This document shows positions 46,830 to 57,266 of a stretch of 64,000 nt of DNA, one piece after another. Within the stretch, counting starts at the first letter, position 1. Each line of letters opens with the position of its first letter. The notes under the pieces were generated by a model. It searched no databases and was not told where the DNA came from. It worked only from the letters and a program-made list of their open reading frames with translations. The DNA is from Siphonodentalium dalli (taxonomy: Eukaryota > Mollusca > Scaphopoda > Gadilida > Siphonodentaliidae), in contig CP136063.1 of assembly GCA_032622095.1 (NCBI GenBank), positions 114,224,723 through 114,288,722 of the forward strand, given 5' to 3'. Position numbers and translations under genes: made by a program.

Positions 46830-47121
46830 GTCAGCCCGGTGTGTCCTGGTCTCTTGCCCGTAGCCGTGTGCATTTATCTGGAGTTAGACCACTAGATGTT
46901 AGGATTTATGCAAGTTTTCAGGTTACAATATCTGAATGATGTTCTCATACCGGGAATATAGAACCATGGTTTATGAATATATAGGGTACTGAGGTACAAG
47001 GGGGTGCAAATTGAATTATGCAAAACTTATGTTTGGTCTGATTATGATTCAAGGAGGGGGGTGCAGTTGGAATTTCCCCAAGGTGGACACCCCCAACAGA
47101 GACCCTCTAGCCACGTCCCTG
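46830..47121 (-). mobile_element. hAT-like family fragment with one intact terminus
   Basis: Complement of 45018-45300: CAGCCCGGTGTGTCCTGGTC, TGGAGTTAGACCACTAGATG, CTCATACCGGGAATATAGAA and CCTCTAGCCACGTCCCTG, the last being the terminus. The other end is lost. Confidence 0.75.
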
Positions 47122-48004
47122 TCTCAAAGGAGCAATGTCATCTTGAAAGTTCCAGTGCCATGTTAAGTTTTTTCCAAATCCATGTTTAAAGATAAATTAT
47201 GACATTACTAAAATTATTTTAAATGTTGAGGCTTATAAAATGGACCAAAACATAGCATTAATCAAGTGAAGGGGGTTCCTATAGTTTCAATATCAATATC
47301 AGCTCAATTAATTATTTTAGTGCTTTGAATGGTATGAATATTGAAAGATATACAGATTTACTGTATCGTTGTATGATTGTTAAGCATTGGGTAGATAGGA
47401 GCTTGAAGTTCTCAGGCCTATACCGATATAATGAAAAGCTGAGTAATTTAACATAACATGCTGATTGTTATAAAACAAGTTTTCATTTCTGTGATAACAT
47501 TTTATTCCCGGGATTATTGTTTCTGCCATAGGGGCTTGAAATGCGCATCAATGCACCCCCCCTCCCTTCCAATCATGCACTCCCCTAATGCGTGGTCTTT
47601 ATATATATCACAATTATATCCTGGTAGTATACATTGGCCTCATATATACTAGTAGGAACGGCGCATAACGAAAGTGCAGGTTGGGGGTGTGGCGGAGCAA
47701 CGAGCGTGCTAAAAGCCCATGTGTTTCTGCCATTTGCAAAGAATACATGTATTTTGTCAGTGTGTTCTTCAATTTCTTGTTATTGGTTAATGGAACAGAC
47801 TGCATGCAGATGGAAAATTATATGATTAAAATATCAAACATAAACTGGGCTACTATTTGCCATTTTGGTCATCTAGCTGGGTGAGAGAATACGTTCCTCT
47901 CAACACTTCTTTGATGCATATATATATTTACACATGTACTGATGCGGGTAACCTATGGGCATGTATGCTGAACCATATTTGACGAATTAATAATTGTTTT
48001 GTGA
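47122..48004. other. Non-coding, nothing recognised
   Basis: No repeat family or coding signal identified. Confidence 0.35.
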
Positions 48005-48150
48005 TTTTCTGACATTTCTGGTGCTTTTCGTTGAGCTTACATGATTGGCATTTCATCCGGATGATTATTTAAAAATATTTCACACCCTGTGTCTGCCTTA
48101 TCCTGCTATTTTCACCGTTTTTCATCAAACTTTGGGGGTGGGTCCACTAT
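48005..48150. repeat. Inverted copy of the right part of the 6.85-kb repeat
   Basis: GGCATTTCATCCGGATGATT, ATTTCACACCCTGTGTCTGC and CTATTTTCACCGTTTTTCAT followed by CAAACTTTGGGGGTGGGTCC are the complement of about 6940-7035. Confidence 0.6.
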
Positions 48151-48289
48151 TGCCCTTTGTTGGTGAAGCATCCTTTGCACTTTTAGAACTCTCAAAAATG
48201 TTGAAAGCAATAAAGCTTATGTGCTTGTTACAGTTATTGTCACCAAGACATTCCGCCTGAGGACTATAGTAATGACCCTCGTCCGTGTG

Positions 48290-48610
48290 TGTGTCGTACC
48301 GTCCATCCGGAACTTTGTCCGAGTCTGTATTCTGTCATTTTCTTGTCAATTAAAAAAAAAATGGAACAAAAAATCAACCAGCATGGAAAACTGCACACCT
48401 GCGATTTTGAGTTCAGTCGGATTCATTTTGGTTGAGTTAATGCCCTTTTTCGACATATGGTACACATTTTTTCCGAGCCTGTATTCCTTCATTTTTCAGT
48501 CAATTTTTTATAAACTTCAGTCAGAGTCATTTTGGCGGAGTTATTGCCATTTTTTTGACAAAGAAATGTTTTATGTTTTTTATTTTATAGTTATTGACCC
48601 TTTCTCGACA
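48290..48610. repeat. Two-unit ~163-bp tandem repeat
   Basis: TTGTCCGAGTCTGTATTCTG followed by TCATTTTCTTGTCAATT (48315) recurs as TTTTCCGAGCCTGTATTCCT followed by TCATTTTTCAGTCAATTTT (48468). TCGGATTCATTTTGGTTGAG recurs as AGAGTCATTTTGGCGGAG. The 131-codon frame across it (48221-48616) is judged a by-product. Confidence 0.55.
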
Positions 48611-49995
48611 CATTGAAGATGTACCGGTACAACATATTTAGTGAATATGCACTTTGTATAATATTGGTGTAATCAATTCCTCCTACATAAAGTTTGTAGA
48701 AAAGGAATCTGAAACCCATAAATCCTTCAAACCTGCCACCTTCGTCATTTTGGTCAGCAACCTTTCATTGTAGTTAATTTCTATTACAGGATACAATGTA
48801 AACAAACATATTTTTTCAACATTTAATATGAATAATGACAGTTATTCATTTTGATTTTACTACAATTTTTTTTCTCTGACTAACATTATACAAACATCTG
48901 CTTAAACAAAGAAATCAACAAAATATTATCAGGTCTGTTAAACAAAGAAATCAACAATGTATTGCCAGGTCTGTTAGTGACATTAGACCTTGATAGGCAG
49001 TTACTGAATTCTGAATAAATTTCTCATTGAGTTACCATTCACCAACTTACACCTAATGTTTTGTTAGCCAATTCCAATTGTTCTCATAAATGATCTTAGT
49101 TGGATTTTTTCAACTAGCCTCAAGTTCTGATGAAAGGTGCATATATAATTTTCTAAATATTTATCTGAACAAGTTGGATAATCTATAAAACTTCCATCAG
49201 ACAACTTGAAATATTCAAGAAATTTAGATTACTGGTAGTTCCAGCTGAATATTTGCAGCTTTTATGATCTAAAACAATCTATTAAATTTAATTTAAACTG
49301 AAAAAGATAATTTATTATGACTTGAGTTTTTCATGGAACAGCACTGTTTTTCACACCAGTCACTGTTCTCTGTGGTAATTAAATCACATTACAGGCAAAT
49401 CAGGGTAAACACTAGCTCAATTTTTGACAGATTCCTACAAGATATTTTCTTGTCAAATGGAATTCCCTTTCACCAATTAATATGTGAATTAACAACATTT
49501 CTTGGTAGAATCAAAAGCACAATTCTGCTTGAAGATAAAACTGAGTAATAATTATTGGCAAATGACACAACATGAGAAATGTATTTAAAGAGAACAGTGT
49601 GGGAAGTGTGATATTATTTGTGGCAATGTCAATCTCTTATAAAAATCACTACAATTGTGTTTAAGAAGCCTGAAATGTGCAGCATAATTAATTACTCAAG
49701 ACAGCAGTAAAAAGACAGGCCGGAAGAGCTGATGAAACAAACCATATATTCTTCACATCATTTTGGTACGAGATATGAGATCAGTCAGAAGATTTGCTTT
49801 AACATATATTTTTTTGGTTCCGTTTTTGGTTTGCTCTCTAATAAGAGCCTTATAATCTGGTTAGTCAATGAGGGTCATTTCCCTCTCCAAGGTTAGACTT
49901 ACATGTAGCACACTCATTAGGTCCTATACAGAAAGTCATTTTTGATAGTACTAAAAAGCTTGTTCAATATATCACTATGAAGAGTTCTACTCATA
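48611..49995. other. Non-coding, nothing recognised
   Basis: AT-rich. Apart from a short local duplication (AACAAAGAAATCAACAA, about 48905 and 48941) nothing is seen. Confidence 0.35.
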
Positions 49996-50706
49996 CAGTA
50001 ATGCCCTAAGTAATCGACTCCTTAAACACAGCAGAATTATGGGTAACTTTTCAGGATTTAGTCGGAAATATGGCTTGTTGCCATTCATCGGAAAGCTCTC
50101 AGGGAGAGCTTTCCGATGAATGGCAACAAGCCATATTTCCGACTAAATCCTGAAAAGTTACCCATAATTCTGCTGTGTTTAAAGGTATGGTTGGCCTTGG
50201 CGGTGGGTATCCTGTGAAAATATTTCCACCCGTCAAAAACCGCCACAAACAGAAAGAACATCAAAATGTAGACAGACTTTGTCCGTATATAAATAAGAAA
50301 TATCGCATAAACAGTATGTTATTCTCATATGTTTAACCATTGTTATGTAAACAAAAGCATAAAAAGTTACTTTTCTGGTGTTTGTTTATATTATGATGGT
50401 AAACATAAAGAGCGTTCTTTGTTGGTGAATTCCTGATATGGAACTAATAAAGAGCGTTTATGCCATTTGTGTGTGATTAGCCAGTAGCATTGTGCTGTCC
50501 TCTGTAACCCAATCAGGCTCTTGCTTAAGTAAAATATAGTAGGTATTTATGATAACATGCTGTTTACGCGATGGTCATGGTATATATGAACGAAACTGTA
50601 TGCGTTTTAATGTTTTTCTGTTTACGGTGTTTGGAACAAATATGAATATTTTCGACAATTAAGGCCTCACGTGCCTTTAAGGGGTCGATTACTTAGGGCA
50701 TTACTG
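49996..50706. mobile_element. TA-flanked hairpin MITE, copy D (split by an insertion)
   Basis: Termini CAGTAATGCCC / GGGCATTACTG with TA on both sides. The private variants CTAAGTAATC and TTAAACACAGC occur in both arms (GATTACTTAG, GCTGTGTTTAA). The right arm is interrupted at TTAA by the 494-bp element at 50183-50676. Confidence 0.9.
50183..50676. mobile_element. 494-bp TTAA-flanked MITE inserted in hairpin copy D
   Basis: TTAA lies on each side (50179-50182, 50677-50680). Removing the insert plus one TTAA restores the expected MITE arm GCTGTGTTTAAGG. TIRs AGGTATGGTTGGCCTT and AGGCACGTGAGGCCTT match at 12 of 16. It contains two AATAAAGAGCGTT-type motifs about 41 bp apart (50405, 50446), as the Kolobok-like element at 55279 does. 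No coding capacity. Confidence 0.88.
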
Positions 50707-50744
50707 TATGTTTCTGACGTTTTGATATTTCTAATGTATTTCAC

Positions 50745-50835
50745 CCTCGGGCCCTGCAAATCGGGGGTTTGCAGTAAAATAAAATCGTGAATTGAATCAG
50801 GGGTGAAATTCACAAATCGAATCAAATATATGCAT
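50745..50835. mobile_element. Fragment of the GGGCCCTG...GAATC hAT-like family
   Basis: TCGGGCCCTGCAAATCGGGG and GTGAATTGAATCAGGGGTGA followed by ATCGAATCAAAT resemble the left end of the element at 63051-63668. Confidence 0.55.
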
Positions 50836-50837
50836 AG

Positions 50838-50978
50838 GTCACTGGTGCAGCATTAAATATCCTGTGACAATGCATTCCCTTATATATGCGAGTCTTCCAT
50901 AGGGAGCCTCGTATATATAAGAGAATGCATTGACACAGGGTTTTCACAAAAGTTCAGGAAACTGCTTTCATCGAAGGG
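50838..50978. mobile_element. TTAA-type MITE, left end missing
   Basis: GGTCACTGGTGCAGCATTAA through GCATTCCCTTATATATGCGA, GAGCCTCGTATATATAAGAG and CATCGAAGGGTTAA. Matches 24676-24825 but lacks the left TIR. Confidence 0.7.
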
Positions 50979-51054
50979 TTAAATGACAAGAATGCAAAGA
51001 TGATGATTCGAAAATATATGATCGAATCAATCAAAATCTGCAAGGTTGTCTGTA

Positions 51055-51198
51055 GTCCAACAAATTAGACTTTCGGATTAATAGGAATTTTAATATTTGG
51101 ACATTTATGGACCTTTTAATCCTTCAGAAGGATTAATACAATCGTAAATGTCCAAATATTAAAATATGTATTAATCCGAATAGTCTAATTTGTTGGAC
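51055..51198. mobile_element. 144-bp TA-flanked foldback element
   Basis: GTCCAACAAATTAGACT is mirrored by AGTCTAATTTGTTGGAC. The arms continue with TTTTAATATTTGGACATTTA and its complement around a small loop near 51125. TA lies on both sides. Confidence 0.85.
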
Positions 51199-51419
51199 TA
51201 AGTTGTCTGCTGAACTTATCAGCTGAAATCCATACAAACAAATGAATGGGAATCTACAGGAGATTTCACCACCTGTGATCTCCTTACATTACCCATCCCA
51301 GCAAATGAAGAATACACCATGCCAATTTATTTGTTTAAAACTGCATGGATGAATCCATTCTGGAGTGAAGTGTTACAAGTCGACAAAGGTACACACTCCA
51401 TGGCCACATGAATATATAC

Positions 51420-51905
51420 GAACTGTAAGTAAGAGTTCAGTCCCCTCACTACGCTGGTCTGACCACTGCCATCACTTATACAGAATGTATTAAATACTAA
51501 CAATTGTTATTTAAGACTTTTATCAGTTACAATTCATTCTGATTTGAGCTACAGTAATGCCCTAAATAATTGACTCCTTAAGCACAGCATAATTATGGGT
51601 AATTTCTCCGGATTTAATCGGAAATATGGCTTGTTGCCATGAATGGCAATAAGCCATATTTCCGACTAAATCCTGAAAAATTACCCATAATTCTGCTGTG
51701 CTTAAGGAGTCGATTATTTAGGGCATTACTGTAGCAAATTCTGAATGAATACTGACAGTTCAGTTTCTCAGAATAATGCAAAAAATGAATTGTAACCAAC
51801 AAAAGTCTTAAATAAAAAATGTAAGGTTTCCTTACATTCTGTATTCGTGATGGCAGCGTTCAGACCAGCATAGCGAAGTCAATGAACTCTGCCTTGCAGT
51901 TTGGA
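51420..51905. repeat. Imperfect ~485-bp palindrome centred on MITE copy E
   Basis: Outer arms pair TACGCTGGTCTGACCACTGC and ATACAGAATGTA (about 51450-51490) with ATGCTGGTCTGAACGCTGCC and its ATACAGAATGTAAGG partner (complement of about 51830-51880). Inner arms pair TATTTAAGACTTTT and GTTACAATTCATT with the complement of 51785-51815. Even the bases next to the MITE (TTCATTCTGATTTGAGCTA and the complement TTCATTCAGAATTTGCTA) are inverted. The palindrome is thus centred on the MITE. Confidence 0.75.
51552..51731. mobile_element. TA-flanked hairpin MITE, copy E (180 bp)
   Basis: Family termini and TA borders. The private variant TTAAGCACAGCA is mirrored by TGCTGTGCTTAA. The loop region is shortened (TTGCCATGAATGGCAA). 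Confidence 0.9.
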
Positions 51906-52844
51906 ATATATAATCCAAGTACAATCTCATGGGGAAAAGTCACTAGCCAGCAGAGTATTGCACCCTTTGTTTCAAAATACAAATATTTTTACATTGCAAA
52001 TGGCACTATATTGACCATTCACATTAGCTACAGTGTATAGCATACAGTTTGACAATGGACGTCCAACCATTTAAAGTGATGTGCAGGGCATGTGATAAAA
52101 GCCCTTGACATCCTCTCAGCATTTAAATTATTGAATGAAGTACTGTCATGATTCAATAAGTCTTGGTTTGAGTGCCATTTTCATGTTTATGCAAAAAAAA
52201 AAGTATTTAATCGGTATGATCTGATTCAACTACCCTGCAATTTGAGTCACAATATCCCTTTTACTTCACGTGTCATTCTTAGTTGATTCAGAATGTCATG
52301 ACCTAAAGCAGCATAAATACTGAAGTTTTTTTTTTCAGATGAAAACTGATGAAAATGCATGGAAAGACATCTGAATAATAATGAATTGATCAAATTTACA
52401 TGGCTCGATCCATGTACCCACGAATTTCAAATAATGTCTGCTGAGCATCCAAGAAAATTAACAATGGGAAATTTGCCGTACATGTTTTCAACAATAGGTC
52501 ATAAATGATATTATAAAAGATTAAGTGCAATTCAAATTAAAATATGTATCCTATTAACTAAATATCACAGGAAGAACCTTTGGAAATAATCAACTTATTC
52601 CTTCAAAAACCATATACAAGAAAATTAGTGAAAAATAATTCAGGCCTCTGGATTTAGGAGGACATTTGAAAAACATGAACTATGACATTTGATGTGACAA
52701 ACTGTCTTTAATTTTCACATACTATTGACTCAAAACAGACAGCTGTAAGGTGTCGCAGCCACAAGATCCATGTTCAAGGCTCAACTCGCTGGCCTGAAAG
52801 ATTAGTGACAGAAATACTATTGCAGTACATGTATCTTATCTTCA
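51906..52844. other. Non-coding, nothing recognised
   Basis: AT-rich; no element boundary or coding motif. Confidence 0.35.
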
Positions 52845-52848
52845 TTAA

Positions 52849-53099
52849 ACCTTCAATGACTGGAGCTTCCTGAATTTTTGCGAAAACTCTGTGCCAGCAT
52901 TCTCTTATATATGATAGTCTCCCATAGGAAGCCTTGCATATATAAAAGAATACATTGGCCTAACAATATTTTCCTTGACCTTGTAAGCCATGCATTCTCT
53001 TATATACCTTGAAAGGACCTGTATAATTTCTATATACAAGAGATTGCAGTGGCACAGGATCTTTAATGCTGCACCAGCACAGCTCCCATCATGAAAGGG
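52849..53099. mobile_element. TTAA-flanked MITE (CCCTWTCA family), 251 bp
   Basis: TTAA at 52845-52848 and 53100-53103. ACCTTCAATGACTGGAGCTT at the left, CAGCTCCCATCATGAAAGGG at the right. Same family as 20197-20450 but in the opposite orientation. Confidence 0.78.
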
Positions 53100-53135
53100 T
53101 TAAATAACACAGGCTCCAGTGACTGGCTCAGTATG

Positions 53136-53563
53136 GCTGAATAGGTCATTGTCGCATGGTTTCGAGCAAAAAGACACCCAGGATCTCTCAAACGGGCAAA
53201 AAGACACCCAGGGTGTCTCAAACAAGCAAAATGACACCCAGGATCTCAAAGTCTCGCCAAACAACGGGAATTTTGTTTAGTCGTCTGCTATTAATATTAT
53301 GATAATTATTTGTTTGTGATCGGAGTGAAATATCAACGAAATTTAAAATGGGCTTTGAGTCTGACTGGCAGAGCAGTTCCGCATCCTTGATAGTTGGACC
53401 AATATTAATAGCAGACGACTAATCAAAATTCCCGTTGTTTGGTGAGACTTCGAGATCCTGGGTGTCATTTTGCTTGTTTGGGACACCCTGGGTGTCTTTT
53501 TGCCAGATTGAGAGATCCTGGGTGTCTTTTTGCTCGAAACCATGCGACAATGACCTATTCAGC
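53136..53563. mobile_element. 428-bp long-TIR element with 9-bp target duplication
   Basis: Direct repeats CTCAGTATG at 53127-53135 and 53564-53572 bracket arms of about 165 bp that start GCTGAATAGGTCATTGTCGC and end with the exact complement. Each arm contains about three tandem copies of GCAAAAAGACACCCAGGATC. The unpaired centre is about 95 bp. A 9-bp duplication with long TIRs fits a MULE-like element; there is no transposase. Confidence 0.88.
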
Positions 53564-53670
53564 CTCAGTATGACGTCTTCATTGTTTTGTATGTACTTGA
53601 ACAAATTATCATTTCTTATTGAAATGGCCATATTATGATCAGAATGGCACATTGATATGTCCCTCATCTA

Positions 53671-53865
53671 CAGTAATGCCCTAATTAATCGACTCCTTAA
53701 CCACAGCAGAATTATGGGTAACTTTTCAGGATTTAGTCGGAAATATGGCTTGTTGCCATTCATCGGAAAGCTCTCCAAGGCAACAAGCCATATTTCCGAC
53801 TAAATCCTGAAAAGTTACCCATAATTCTGCTGTGGTTAAGCAGTCGATTAATTCGGGCATTACTG
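53671..53865. mobile_element. TA-flanked hairpin MITE, copy F (195 bp)
   Basis: Family termini with TA borders. Private CTAATTAATCGAC is mirrored by GTCGATTAATT. The loop is reduced to GGAAAGCTCTCCAAGG. Confidence 0.9.
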
Positions 53866-54694
53866 TATGGAGATGCTTGAAAATTTGTTTCGATTTTCAC
53901 CTATGTCGAGGTTCAAACACATGACATCCAAATTTTCTACAGGAACATCCTTAAAAATGAAGGTTTTTTACTGGGAGCAGAACTGTGTATCTATACATTT
54001 GTACACCAATAGACTGTCACGCTGTCAGTTTAAATATAGTCAAGCAAATCACATTGGTTGTCAGTAAATTTTAGGGTTCTTGTAACTGCATCACCCGCCA
54101 AATCGGGGCTTTTTACAATTGAGGAGATACAGTCCTATGACCAGTATAATTTTCTTTATCATCATGACAACTTCAACCCTCTCCTTCAAGGTTAACGCTC
54201 TACAAAAAATCTAATAATCTTGCACTTATTAAATTTATCGTCATGGCACCTTGTGAAGGCAACCTCCTACAGCCAAATCAACAACAGAAAATCAACTAAC
54301 AATATGTAAATATAAAAATAAATCTTATATATTTTCATGAAATAACACATAAATAGAAAACATGCAAATAGGCATGAGCTGTCAAAAAAGGACGTAGTGG
54401 ATAAATACTGGAAGCGTGATTAGAATGACTCAGAAATGGGCAGGCTACAAATGCTGCAATATTTGTTGTGCAATTTTTATTGCAGGCGCCTGCGATATCA
54501 GACCCATGCATGTGGTGTAAATAATCTGATTTTAGTTGTACGGCATTACCTCTGTGATCGAGTTATGATACAAAAATATGTTGCGTCCTTGTGTTGCGTA
54601 TGTCCATTGCGATGGCAATGTTTGTGTTTCATAGTGCTCACGTTGTGTCAAAGACACATGGAAACATGGTGCATGCCTCAATCAATTATTCATA
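53866..54694. other. Non-coding, nothing recognised
   Basis: Nothing identified between two MITE copies. Confidence 0.35.
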
Positions 54695-54907
54695 CAGTAA
54701 TGCTCTAAATAATCGACTCCTTAACCACAGCAGAATTATGGGTAACTTTTCAGGATTTAGTCAGAAATATGGCGTGTTGCCATTCATCAGAAAGCTCTCA
54801 GTGAGAGCTTTCTGATGAATGGCAACACGCCATATTTCTGACTAAATCCTGAAAAGTTACCCATAATTCTGCTATGGTTAAGGAGTCGATTATTTAGGGC
54901 ATTACTG
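54695..54907. mobile_element. TA-flanked hairpin MITE, copy G (213 bp)
   Basis: Family termini (CAGTAATGCTC variant at left) with TA borders. AGTCAGAAATATGGCGTG and CATCAGAAAGCTC carry three private changes, all mirrored in CACGCCATATTTCTGACT and GAGCTTTCTGATG. Confidence 0.9.
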
Positions 54908-55278
54908 TACATGATCATGTTCATATGTGACCCTATTGGCTACTTCACATTAATCAACTGGCACCATCTTAGGAAATTAAAATTATTTGCTATCTTAAGA
55001 TACAGATCGTGCAATGAAATGTCGTACAGTTTCATACTGAACACGCTACAATTTCAACCGGCACTGAACATCATTATAAATCACACGACAAATATTGCAT
55101 TGTGTGCTTCCCTCTTCAGAAATAGTCATTCAACTAACAACTATAATATACATATAGGTGGGATGAAATATACATATAATGTGATGAAAAACAACTCTCA
55201 AAGTTAATATTATGATAAAGTTACCAGAGGTAATTTCATACTTAGATATACTTAAGATGTATAAAATCTGTTTGTTAA
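54908..55278. other. Non-coding, nothing recognised
   Basis: Only short frames without recognisable motifs. Confidence 0.35.
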
Positions 55279-55849
55279 AGGATTACAATGCTCATGAAAC
55301 AACAAAACTCCATCGGAAAGCCACCCCTATTGTGATCACAATAATCCAAGTCCCATAAAAATCGGTTAATAAATAAGCAGAGAAATAAATAAATAATACC
55401 GCCACCGGCTGTCGGCTATCTCCGTCGCAAAACCTCGCATGACGTCAAGCGAGGTAAACTAATTAAAAACACGGAATCGGATTCGGAGTTAATTGTGTCT
55501 ACCTATATGACGATGGAATATCCGGAACAGACATCAGCGCGTGAGCGTGATGGAATTTCTGCGGGGCATATCAATAGCATTGTGTACACATGGTTAATTG
55601 TCATCGCGCGGTGAGTTATATTCACTTGTGATTTGTCTTAAGCGCTGTTTGGAAAGTGATTATTTTGACAAAAAAAACTATAGAAGGCCGATTGAGCGGG
55701 GTAGGTCACACTTTTGTGTCAAAACTAAAGCTTATACAAAAACACGAGCAGGCATGTGAACTCTATTCGGGCGCGTGTTCACGATGTTGTTTTAATTTTC
55801 CGTATATATGCCCCGGGTGTCCCGTAGTTACAATCATTCATTCGTAACA

Positions 55850-56029
55850 ATGCCATATAAATGCAATGTTTTCGGTTGTGGCCGGTCTAGTGACTCTCAG
55901 TTAGGTATATTAACGCTGTATTCATTTCCAAAGGATGTTCGTTTACGTGACATTTGGCGGGATTTCTGTGGGGAAACCCGTTGCGCAAAATCAGAAACCG
56001 ATTACATATACCAAATAAAGAGCGTTTAG
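55850..56029 (+). CDS. N-terminal THAP zinc-finger fragment
   Basis: A 59-codon frame starting MPYKCNVFGCGRSS from ATG at 55850, with a good context (AACAATG). Cys5, Cys10, Pro27 (in FPKD), Arg33 and Trp36 sit where THAP domains such as THAP1 have Cys5, Cys10, Pro26 and Trp36. THAP domains are C2CH zinc fingers binding DNA in transcription factors and in P- and Kolobok-type transposases. The frame stops after DYIYQIKSV, just where the second ligand pair (ICSxHF) is expected. Lys57 stands at the expected Cys, and the break coincides with an AATAAAGAGCGTT motif at 56014. Either an intron starts here or the gene is broken. An upstream in-frame ATG at 55808 is less likely. Confidence 0.6.
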   Translation: MPYKCNVFGCGRSSDSQLGILTLYSFPKDVRLRDIWRDFCGETRCAKSETDYIYQIKSV

Positions 56030-56109
56030 CGTTAAGTCAGTCATGGTTAAGAATACATACTATTACAGTTAAAGTGGAGAGTATGTTGAATAATCCACGA
56101 TAACAACTA

Positions 56110-56395
56110 TTCTAAGTCGATTCCCCATTTCCTTCACCATGGTTCAATAAAGAGCGTTCCATGTTAAGAGTTTTCCTAATATGGTACGAATAAAAAGAGT
56201 TTAATAAAGCGAAATTGCTATGACTTGGAAGGATATATAAAGCATGCGTATCGGAAGATCGTGTACATGTATTGACCTGTATTGGTGTAATCATTAACAA
56301 AATCACGATGACAACTGTTCTAAGTCCAGTCTCTTTACCTTGACGCAATAAAGAGCGTTCACTATTACGATATATTGCGAATAAAGAACGCTTGT
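56110..56395 (+). repeat. ~200-bp duplication carrying AATAAAGAGCGTT motifs
   Basis: ACGATAACAACTATTCTAAG at 56098 and ACGATGACAACTGTTCTAAG at 56304 each lead to CAATAAAGAGCGTTC (56146, 56347) and then a second, weaker motif about 35-45 bp later (GAATAAAAAGAG, GAATAAAGAACG). Confidence 0.65.
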
Positions 56396-57196
56396 ATATG
56401 TGCTTACATATTAAACCCGATTATTATCCCTCCTTCAAAAAGTGTTATATATGATTGGATGTTTAAACGAACCACGGCGAACGTTTATATATTTTATAAT
56501 CCTATTGTTATGCGTAATTGACACATAGAGGTTGAGTTATGACCTGCATATTCAATAGACCGCATCGCTAGAGTGTTAATTTTATAGGCCAATAACCACG
56601 CTTAAACGCAGTGATTTCATCAGTGACAGTCGGCAAGATAGTTTGGGGGTAGGGGAAGCAATATTCTGAAATATATATAAACACCATACTGCCCTAATAT
56701 ATACATGATTCATAACCAAGAAAAATGAACTTATCATATCATATTGGTAATGAATGACTTGATTATAATTAAAACGAAACGCTCTTTATTGACACAAGAC
56801 AAAGGTCATCTGGAAATTGGAATGTTTACGAGATGATAATTGCCTAATAATAGTCTTCGCATATATATATATATATATGCAATCTTTATATGAATATATA
56901 ATATAACTTGGGACTATTCCGGTAACGAGAAAAAATATATAAACACGAGCACGTGTTTATATAGATAAATGGGCGCAAAACTGAATAATATACGGGCATG
57001 GCTTTATAGTAACAACACATCGCGATACATATAATAATAATAACACGATAAAAACATTTAATTACGAGAACCGTGATGTTTTCGGCAAAGTTTTGCATTC
57101 GTAGTGTGATAACGCGACAATCTTCAAAGGCCGCGATCGACTACATGCAAACTTAAAATACTGCCGTAGCGTATCTATGCGTTGTCGATGGGTTAC

Positions 57197-57266
57197 CACG
57201 TGATCGATCACGTGCTATGCTTCTGTTTACATGTGACAAACACGTGATCGGGCCGATGATCACGTG
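57197..57266. promoter_or_regulatory. Four CACGTG sites in two inverted pairs
   Basis: CACGTGATCGATCACGTG (57197-57214) is a perfect 18-bp palindrome. CACGTGATCGGG and CGATGATCACGTG (57241-57266) form a second, looser pair. A further CACGTG lies at 56950. The cluster is 175-245 bp from the right end of the Kolobok-like element, where subterminal transposase sites would be expected. CACGTG is also the canonical E-box, so the binder is uncertain. Confidence 0.5.

Noticed and set aside
48221-48616. 131-codon frame on the plus strand
   Set aside because: It covers a two-unit tandem repeat and AT-rich DNA giving Phe-rich sequence; no family resemblance.
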